Positions 13,961 through 18,710 of a stretch of 18,710 bases of DNA are shown in pieces; position 1 is the stretch's first letter; every line of letters starts with the position of its first letter. The notes under the pieces are model-generated. The model did no database searches and was not told the DNA's origin. It saw nothing but the letters and a program-made list of their open reading frames with translations. This stretch comes from Gammaproteobacteria bacterium (GTDB lineage Bacteria > Pseudomonadota > Gammaproteobacteria > SZUA-152): contig JAUWLO010000013.1 of NCBI GenBank assembly GCA_030613605.1, positions 1 through 18,710 on the forward strand. The letters are read 5' to 3'. Both the position numbers and the translations under genes were made by a program.

Positions 13961-14730
13961 TCGATCCAGCGAATCTCACGAGCCGTATATTCACCCACCA
14001 ATACTGAGCCCAGCGTTGTGGGCTGTTTCGCATCATTTCGCGACAGAGGAATCCGGCCGGCCATAATCTCCGCATATTCTTGCGGTAATAGCGGGGTTTT
14101 TTCCGGCTCGGCATAACCAATAGGAAAAATGGGCTGATTGGATCTCAAGTCGTATTTATCTGTGGCTCCAACGGTATGTAGCAATTCATGGGCTATCACC
14201 ATGTTATTGCTGCCCGCTTCGCGCTGGCTGGCAAATGCGTGCACCACACCCAGCAGGCCTTTTTGCAGCCCCATGCTATGCGCCAGACCTGTATGGGTAT
14301 CAGGGTCGTTATACAATACGAACATACGAATATCAGCCGGTGGCCCATAATCGTTACCTACCCCCCTTGACCATAATCGTATTTTTAAACTCCACCACAT
14401 AACACCCAATATGTTCCTGTCTCTGGGTGGCTCTGGAGGCAGTTCAGTCAAGACCCGCCCCATCACCAGCTCCACTGGAATTTTTAGCGGCAAACCATAG
14501 TGCTCTGCCTCATCAACAAAAAAAGCCTCAATATTTTGAAAATTCTCAAGCGATAACTCATCAATATAATCACGCGATACGGCACTACCATCACCATTGA
14601 CTGGGTAAATTGCCACAGTTAAGGGACGATCCCAGTCTGTGGTACGAAGTTGTGTTAAGTAGGTACCGGCCGCGACCAGAAACAGAATAATCAGCAATAC
14701 TAAAATACGGAATTTACGAAATGCGCTCAT
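13957..14730 (-). CDS. Putative membrane-anchored zinc metallopeptidase (HExxHxxGxxD)
   Basis: The 257-residue protein has a short basic N-terminus, one hydrophobic helix (about 9-26), and then a soluble part that should face the periplasm. It carries HELLHTVGATD at 181-191. This is the HExxHxxGxxD zinc motif of metzincin-like peptidases, with Glu182 as the expected catalytic base and His181, His185 and Asp191 as ligands. EIMAGR at 221-226 could supply the methionine-turn. The region before it (DIRMFVLYND, about 133-142) looks like a central strand. I do not recognise a named family and the substrate is unknown. It lies leftward 168 bases after rpiA and shares its stop region with the small zinc-ribbon gene. 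It is a real gene by length and motif; peptidase activity is inference. Confidence 0.75.
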   Translation of the reverse strand: MSAFRKFRILVLLIILFLVAAGTYLTQLRTTDWDRPLTVAIYPVNGDGSAVSRDYIDELSLENFQNIEAFFVDEAEHYGLPLKIPVELVMGRVLTELPPEPPRDRNILGVMWWSLKIRLWSRGVGNDYGPPADIRMFVLYNDPDTHTGLAHSMGLQKGLLGVVHAFASQREAGSNNMVIAHELLHTVGATDKYDLRSNQPIFPIGYAEPEKTPLLPQEYAEIMAGRIPLSRNDAKQPTTLGSVLVGEYTAREIRWID

Positions 14731-14750
14731 TTACAAAATAACCAAAACAA

Positions 14751-14770
14751 CACAAAGCCGGCACTTTGTG
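14751..14770 (-). terminator. Hairpin between rpiA and the metallopeptidase gene
   Basis: CACAAAG (14751-14757) and CTTTGTG (14764-14770) form a perfect seven-base-pair stem with a six-base loop. On the leftward strand it is followed by TTGTTTTGGTTATTTTG, a T-rich but interrupted tract. It lies about 130 bases past the rpiA stop and 20 bases before the ATG of the next gene. It could be a weak terminator for rpiA or a structure affecting translation of the peptidase. Confidence 0.4.
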
Positions 14771-14898
14771 AAGTGTAAAAAATTAGAATATTTTTCCCCG
14801 GACAAGGCAGCTGCTTTTTTGAGAACCGGAATTAGCGTGTGCGTTAATGAGGATCGCAAAAAACCATCCAACTCTGTATTGGGAAAAGTAGACACCAT

Positions 14899-15555
14899 TT
14901 AAGTGATGGTTTTTACGCCATCCGGGGTACCCAACAACAACACATCTGCTGGTCGAACTGCAAACAGGCCGTTGGTGACTATGCCCACAATGCCATTAAG
15001 TGTGTTTTCAAATTCCACCGGATTCATAATTTCCAGTCCATGGACATCCAGAATCACATTGCCATTGTCCGTCACAAAACCCTCGCGATAAGCAGGCTGG
15101 CCACCCAGCTTCACCAGTTCACGGGCCACGTAGGAACGCGCCATGGGAATGACTTCCACCGGTAGAGGAAATTTACCCATGATATCCACCAGCTTGGACT
15201 CATCAGCGATACAGACAAACTGCCTGGACACTGCCGCGACAATCTTTTCGCGAGTTAACGCCCCGCCGCCGCCTTTCATCAGGTGCAGATATTTGTTGGC
15301 CTCATCCGCGCCATCCACATACACATCAATAACATCCACCATATTCAGGTCTTCCACCAGAATACCATGGCTCTTAAGACGTTCCGCTGAAGCTTCAGAG
15401 CTGGCCACGGTGGTTTCAACCTGACCCTTGATTTTGGCCAGCTCATCAATGAAAAAATTGGCAGTACTGCCGGTACCCACGCCCACAATCATTCCCGGTT
15501 TGATGTATTCAATGGCCGCAGCTGCCACCGCCCGTTTCATTTCGTCTTGATTCAT
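14899..15555 (-). CDS. rpiA: Ribose-5-phosphate isomerase A
   Basis: RpiA interconverts ribose 5-phosphate and ribulose 5-phosphate in the non-oxidative pentose phosphate pathway, supplying PRPP among other things. The 218-residue protein has VGVGTGSTANFFI near 25-37, the DGADEAN motif with catalytic-site acids around 81-87, and LMKGGGGALTREK just after. All are family hallmarks and the length is typical. The ATG at 15555 follows a clear AAGGA seven to eight bases upstream. It is divergent from ilvA across a 92-base gap, the same arrangement I recall for rpiA/ilvA1 in Pseudomonas. Confidence 0.98.
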   Translation of the reverse strand: MNQDEMKRAVAAAAIEYIKPGMIVGVGTGSTANFFIDELAKIKGQVETTVASSEASAERLKSHGILVEDLNMVDVIDVYVDGADEANKYLHLMKGGGGALTREKIVAAVSRQFVCIADESKLVDIMGKFPLPVEVIPMARSYVARELVKLGGQPAYREGFVTDNGNVILDVHGLEIMNPVEFENTLNGIVGIVTNGLFAVRPADVLLLGTPDGVKTIT

Positions 15556-15583
15556 TTTTTATATCCTTTCTTAAGTTGGCGCC

Positions 15584-15589
15584 ATTATA
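15584..15589 (-). promoter_or_regulatory. Candidate -10 element for rpiA
   Basis: The leftward strand reads TATAAT in GCGTTATAATGGCG, 28 bases before the rpiA ATG, with the AAGGA ribosome binding site between them. No good -35 is seen at the usual spacing; the upstream sequence there is GC-rich (GGCGCGCC). The same TTATAA core could also serve rightward transcription of ilvA. Confidence 0.45.
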
Positions 15590-15647
15590 ACGCAGCTAAC
15601 CCATTGGCGCGCCTGACAGAACCACAGCGAGCTGTTACCTTACGCCC

Positions 15648-17162
15648 ATGTTGAAAGAGTACGTAAAAAAAATCCAGGAGGCGCGTGTATACGATGTCGC
15701 TCAAAAGACCCCCCTTGAGCTGGCGGTCACGCTTTCAGAGCGCCTGGATAACCGTGTATGGCTCAAACGCGAAGACCTGCAACCTGTATTTTCTTTTAAA
15801 TTGCGCGGCGCATACAACAAAATTTCCAGCCTCAGCGAGGCGCAGCGCAAGAAAGGTATTATTACCGCCTCGGCCGGCAACCACGCCCAGGGCGTAGCTC
15901 TATCGGCCAGCCGTTTTGGTCTCAATGCACTTATCGTTATGCCCAAGACCACACCGGATATCAAAGTGCGCTCAGTCGAACAACTTGGTGGTGAAGTCAT
16001 TCTTCACGGCAATACCTATGACGATGCCTCGGCCCACGCTCATGAGCTCGCCAGTGAACGCGACATGACCTACATCCATCCTTACGACGACCCCGATGTG
16101 ATCGCCGGTCAGGGTACCATTGCCATGGAAATCCTTAACCAGCACGAAGCCCCCCTGGACGCCATATTTGTGCCAGTGGGCGGTGGCGGTCTGATTGCCG
16201 GTGTTGCCGCCTATGTGAAATCACTTCGTCCAGAGGTCAAAATCATCGGTGTTGAACCTGACGATGCCCCGTGTATGTTCCGTGCCCTTGAGGCAGGTGA
16301 GCGCATAATCCTGGATCAGGTCGGTATTTTTGCCGATGGCGTTGCGGTGCGCCAGGCCGGCGAAGAACCCTTCCGCATAGCCCGTGAAACCGTGGATGAG
16401 GTGATTCTGGTCAGCACCGACGAGATCTGTGCTGCCATCAAGGACATTTTTGACGATACCCGCTCTATCACTGAACCAGCCGGTGCGCTGGCAGTGGCCG
16501 GACTGAAAAAATACGTATCCCGCGAAAATGTTCACAACCAGGAGCTGGTTGCCATCGATAGTGGTGCCAACATGAATTTTGACCGCATGCGACATGTGGC
16601 CGAACGAGCCGAGATAGGCGAGCGCCGTGAGGCCTTAATCAGCGTGACGATCCCCGAGGTAAAAGGCAGCTTCCGTAAGTTCTGTGACACCATCGGCCTG
16701 CGCGGCATCACCGAATTCAATTATCGTTATTCTGACCCCACCCAGGCCCACGTGTTTGTTGGGGTAAAGATGCATGGCGGTGATACTGAGAAAGACAGCC
16801 TCATCCGTGATCTGAAATCCGGGGGTTATGAGGTGCTCGATCTGACGGATAACGAAATGGCCAAGGTTCATGTTCGGTATATGGTAGGCGGACACAGCTC
16901 CGGCGTCACAAACGAACGTCTGTTTCGTTTCCAGTTTCCGGAACGCCCCGGCGCCTTATTACGATTTCTCAATCGTATTGGCGAACGCTGGAATATCAGT
17001 CTATTCCATTACCGCAACCACGGCGCTGCCTATGGCCGCATCCTCACCGGCATTCAGGTGCCGGCCGAAGATAACGATGATTTCCAACAGTTTCTGGACG
17101 AGCTCGGCTATGAATCCTGGGAAGAAACAGATAACCCGGCCTATAAGATATTTTTAAGCTAA
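15648..17162 (+). CDS. ilvA: Threonine dehydratase, biosynthetic (IlvA)
   Basis: IlvA deaminates L-threonine to 2-oxobutanoate, the first step of isoleucine synthesis. The 504-residue protein has a PLP catalytic domain (about 1-320), with the Schiff-base Lys51 in FSFKLRGAYNK, SAGNHAQGVALSA at 75-87 and the phosphate loop PVGGGGLIAG at 176-185. A C-terminal regulatory part (about 325-500) holds two ACT-like modules (starting near EALISVTIPE and NERLFRFQFPERPGALLRFL), as in enzymes inhibited by isoleucine. This length separates it from the short catabolic TdcB. It is divergent from rpiA and followed after 129 bases by a response regulator gene on the same strand, with no obvious terminator between. 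Confidence 0.97.
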   Translation: MLKEYVKKIQEARVYDVAQKTPLELAVTLSERLDNRVWLKREDLQPVFSFKLRGAYNKISSLSEAQRKKGIITASAGNHAQGVALSASRFGLNALIVMPKTTPDIKVRSVEQLGGEVILHGNTYDDASAHAHELASERDMTYIHPYDDPDVIAGQGTIAMEILNQHEAPLDAIFVPVGGGGLIAGVAAYVKSLRPEVKIIGVEPDDAPCMFRALEAGERIILDQVGIFADGVAVRQAGEEPFRIARETVDEVILVSTDEICAAIKDIFDDTRSITEPAGALAVAGLKKYVSRENVHNQELVAIDSGANMNFDRMRHVAERAEIGERREALISVTIPEVKGSFRKFCDTIGLRGITEFNYRYSDPTQAHVFVGVKMHGGDTEKDSLIRDLKSGGYEVLDLTDNEMAKVHVRYMVGGHSSGVTNERLFRFQFPERPGALLRFLNRIGERWNISLFHYRNHGAAYGRILTGIQVPAEDNDDFQQFLDELGYESWEETDNPAYKIFLS

Positions 17163-17205
17163 ACCGTCAAAAAACCCTAAAAATATTACCTATATATTTC
17201 ATTGA

Positions 17206-17250
17206 ATTATCCGGTAATTTTGCCGCTATGTATGAGGATAACCGGATAAT
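17206..17250. promoter_or_regulatory. Perfect 10-bp inverted repeat upstream of the response regulator gene
   Basis: ATTATCCGGT at 17206-17215 and ACCGGATAAT at 17241-17250 are exact inverted copies separated by 25 bases. Neither strand has a T-run after the right-hand arm, so this does not look like a terminator. Paired operator half-sites or an RNA stem in the leader of the downstream gene are both possible. A GC-rich imperfect stem (CCGCGC/GCGCGG) follows, just before the AGGA ribosome binding site at 17283-17286. Confidence 0.65.
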
Positions 17251-17291
17251 AACGCCGCGCCGGTGCAAAACCGCGCGGGTGTAGGAAAAAA

Positions 17292-18413
17292 ATGGCTCAA
17301 TCACCCGACAATCAGGAATCACCTAAACCCCGCATACTCATCGTGGATGACTCACGGCTGGTACGGGTATCCCTGTCTAATGTACTTCAGGATGAATTCG
17401 AGATTGCCGAGGCCATCGATGGTGAAGAAGGCTGGGAAGCCCTGCTCGCTGATAAAAAAATCCAGATTGTGCTCACTGATGCCGGCATGCCCAAACTGGA
17501 CGGTTATGAATTAATTGAGCGCATACGCGCCCATGACGGCAAACGCCTGCAGGAAATCCCCATCATTATGATTACGGCTGCCGAGGATGAAGAGTCCCGG
17601 CAGGAAGCCCTGAAAATCGGTGCGACTGATTTCATTACCAAACCCTTTGATAAAGCCCAGCTGCTGGCCCGTGTTCGCTCACAGCCCAAACTGGTTAAAA
17701 CCACCAGTGATCTGGCAAAACAAAGCACCGATGATAAAGCCACCGGCATACGCAGCAAAAACTATTTCCTGACACGCGGCAAGCAGGATCTTGCTTTTGC
17801 CGCCCGTCACGATCACGACCTTTCTGTCATTGTGGTTGGTATGGATAATTTCGATACCCTTCGAGCAACTGGCGACAAAAAAATCATCGTCAATGCCTTA
17901 ACCGCTGTTGCCAAAGCCCTTAAGACCAGCCTCCGCACTGAAGACACCCTGGCCAGAACCAGTAACTCCCGCTTTGCGATTATTGCACCAACGCTGGGCT
18001 GGTCCGAAGCTGAGATTGTATGTAATCGCATTCGGCAACAAATATCTGAATCACCTTTTAACAATGAACACTCAGACCTTTCCCTCACGGTAAGTCTTGG
18101 CCTGGTAAACCGCGGGGTCGATAAAGTCAGCACTATCGAGGAATATCTCTCTCTTGCTGAACAGTATGTTACCAAAGCACAGGCGGCAGGCGGCAACAGC
18201 CTCATGGCCACCGAGCAGAAAAAGGCCGCGAAAAAAAGGATCAGCATCGATGCAGCTTTGCGAGTCATGGCACAAGGCAACTCCGACAAGCTCGCCCCCC
18301 ACCTCAAAGCTATTGCGACACAAATTATTCCTCTGCTGGAATACTGCAATAAGAAGCTGATATGGGGAGCCGATGAACACATTGAAGCCATTAAAAAAAG
18401 GCTGAAGTCCTAA
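17292..18413 (+). CDS. Response regulator with a REC domain and a degenerate GGDEF domain
   Basis: The 373-residue cytoplasmic protein has a receiver domain (about 14-130), with Asp19/Asp20, the phospho-acceptor Asp63 in IVLTDAGMPKLDG, Thr95 region ITAAED, and Lys117 in TKPFD. A GGDEF-type domain follows (about 145-305; VVGMDNFDTL, SLTVSLGLV, YVTKAQAAGGN). The active-site signature is SNSRF at 224-228 instead of GGDEF, so diguanylate cyclase activity is unlikely. The inhibitory-site motif RxxD is kept as RTED at 215-218 with the canonical five-residue spacing. The last 65 residues are lysine-rich and helical, without a recognised domain. No sensor kinase is next to it. A perfect inverted repeat lies in its leader. 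A c-di-GMP-binding output role is inference. Confidence 0.9.
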   Translation: MAQSPDNQESPKPRILIVDDSRLVRVSLSNVLQDEFEIAEAIDGEEGWEALLADKKIQIVLTDAGMPKLDGYELIERIRAHDGKRLQEIPIIMITAAEDEESRQEALKIGATDFITKPFDKAQLLARVRSQPKLVKTTSDLAKQSTDDKATGIRSKNYFLTRGKQDLAFAARHDHDLSVIVVGMDNFDTLRATGDKKIIVNALTAVAKALKTSLRTEDTLARTSNSRFAIIAPTLGWSEAEIVCNRIRQQISESPFNNEHSDLSLTVSLGLVNRGVDKVSTIEEYLSLAEQYVTKAQAAGGNSLMATEQKKAAKKRISIDAALRVMAQGNSDKLAPHLKAIATQIIPLLEYCNKKLIWGADEHIEAIKKRLKS

Positions 18414-18502
18414 GCTCCTGACCGTAAAGCGAGCCTGTTTCCGCAACGAGCTAGAATCCAGCCCCATCTCTATTAAATTTACCAGCTAACCCATCATGGA
18501 TG

Positions 18503-18525
18503 CCCCGGCCTACCATGTTCCGGGG
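18503..18525. other. GC-only hairpin between the response regulator and the last gene
   Basis: CCCCGG at 18503-18508 and CCGGGG at 18520-18525 form a perfect six-base-pair stem with an 11-base loop. No T-run follows on either strand, so a classic terminator is not supported. The rest of the 147-base gap 18414-18560 shows nothing I can name. Confidence 0.4.
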
Positions 18526-18560
18526 AACAAAATGCCCAAAACAATCGTTTAGAGGTATTC

Positions 18561-18710
18561 ATGATAAAAAGCACGCTACATAGACCTACAAAATATGATA
18601 TCTCACTGAAAACTCATGTAATTTGTGACCACTATCACAGTGATTCAGACCTTTTTTCCCGAGTATTAGCTAAGCAGGCAAGAAATTTTAAACAGGGCTG
18701 TGTAACTAAT
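18561..18710 (+). CDS. Start of an unrecognised protein, cut by the window edge
   Basis: An ATG at 18561, five bases after an AGAGG ribosome binding site (18551-18555), opens a frame of 50 codons that runs to the end of the window without a stop. The product begins MIKSTLHRPTKYDISLKTHV and continues with ICDHYHSDSDLF and SRVLAKQARNF. It has no signal peptide or membrane helix in the visible part. I do not recognise the family. It is co-directional with the response regulator, 147 bases downstream of it. The ribosome binding site and the open frame support a real gene, but 50 codons is too little to be sure. Confidence 0.5.
   Translation, partial: MIKSTLHRPTKYDISLKTHVICDHYHSDSDLFSRVLAKQARNFKQGCVTN

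Noticed and set aside
16221..16595. Leftward 124-codon frame opposite ilvA
   Set aside because: Wholly antisense to conserved catalytic and linker regions of ilvA and without recognisable features.
17813..18467. Leftward frames (17813-18391 and 18072-18467) opposite the response regulator
   Set aside because: Long, but antisense to the GGDEF-like domain with its recognisable motifs; compositional shadows of a gene rich in Ala and Lys codons.
1..18710. Possible prophage, insertion sequence, toxin-antitoxin or CRISPR content
   Set aside because: No transposase, integrase, terminal inverted repeats with target duplications, regularly spaced repeats or small paired toxin-antitoxin frames were seen; nearly all frames are core genes.

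Overview
The window looks like chromosomal DNA from a free-living, probably marine or aquatic gammaproteobacterium with mid-range GC. The reasons are the gene order mlaF-mlaE-mlaD ... mlaC-mlaB ... ibaG-murA-hisG-hisD-hisC, which I recall from Pseudomonas and its relatives, a short-form HisG, and the divergent rpiA/ilvA pair also known from Pseudomonas. The fused order murA-hisGDCBH and the two-gene ABC exporter between mlaB and ibaG resemble betaproteobacteria and some other gammaproteobacteria. The assignment comes from protein and gene-order recognition only; no search was run.

Layout. One long leftward block runs from 13636 down to 24. It starts with a DUF72-like protein, followed by the inner-membrane Mla machine (mlaF ATPase, mlaE permease, mlaD MCE protein). 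Then come a TolC-family outer membrane channel, the periplasmic carrier mlaC, the STAS protein mlaB, an ABC-2 exporter (ATPase and permease), ibaG, a terminator-like hairpin, murA, and hisG, hisD, hisC, hisB and hisH. HisA and hisF probably continue beyond the left edge. Between 13637 and 15555 lie a rightward 61-residue zinc-ribbon-like protein, a leftward membrane-anchored putative metallopeptidase meeting it stop to stop, and leftward rpiA. Rightward from 15648 are biosynthetic ilvA, a response regulator with a degenerate GGDEF domain, and the start of an unknown gene cut by the right edge.

How the genes work together. The Mla genes move phospholipid between outer and inner membranes. MurA makes the first committed peptidoglycan precursor and IbaG is a BolA-family iron-sulfur/acid-stress protein, so the central block is about the cell envelope. 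HisG, D, C, B and H cover much of the route from PRPP to histidine. RpiA and IlvA are pentose phosphate and isoleucine enzymes.

Most is conserved core genome. The points worth a second look are: a TolC-like channel inside the mla operon with no mlaA in sight; a response regulator that lost the GGDEF active-site signature but kept the RxxD inhibitory-site motif, which suggests a c-di-GMP receptor, with a perfect 10-bp inverted repeat upstream; a long imperfect hairpin element abutting hisB; an 18-bp tandem repeat inside mlaB; and three little-characterised proteins (DUF72-like, zinc-ribbon-like, HExxHxxGxxD peptidase). No CRISPR array, tRNA, rRNA, insertion sequence or phage gene was seen. No gap between genes exceeds 300 bases.
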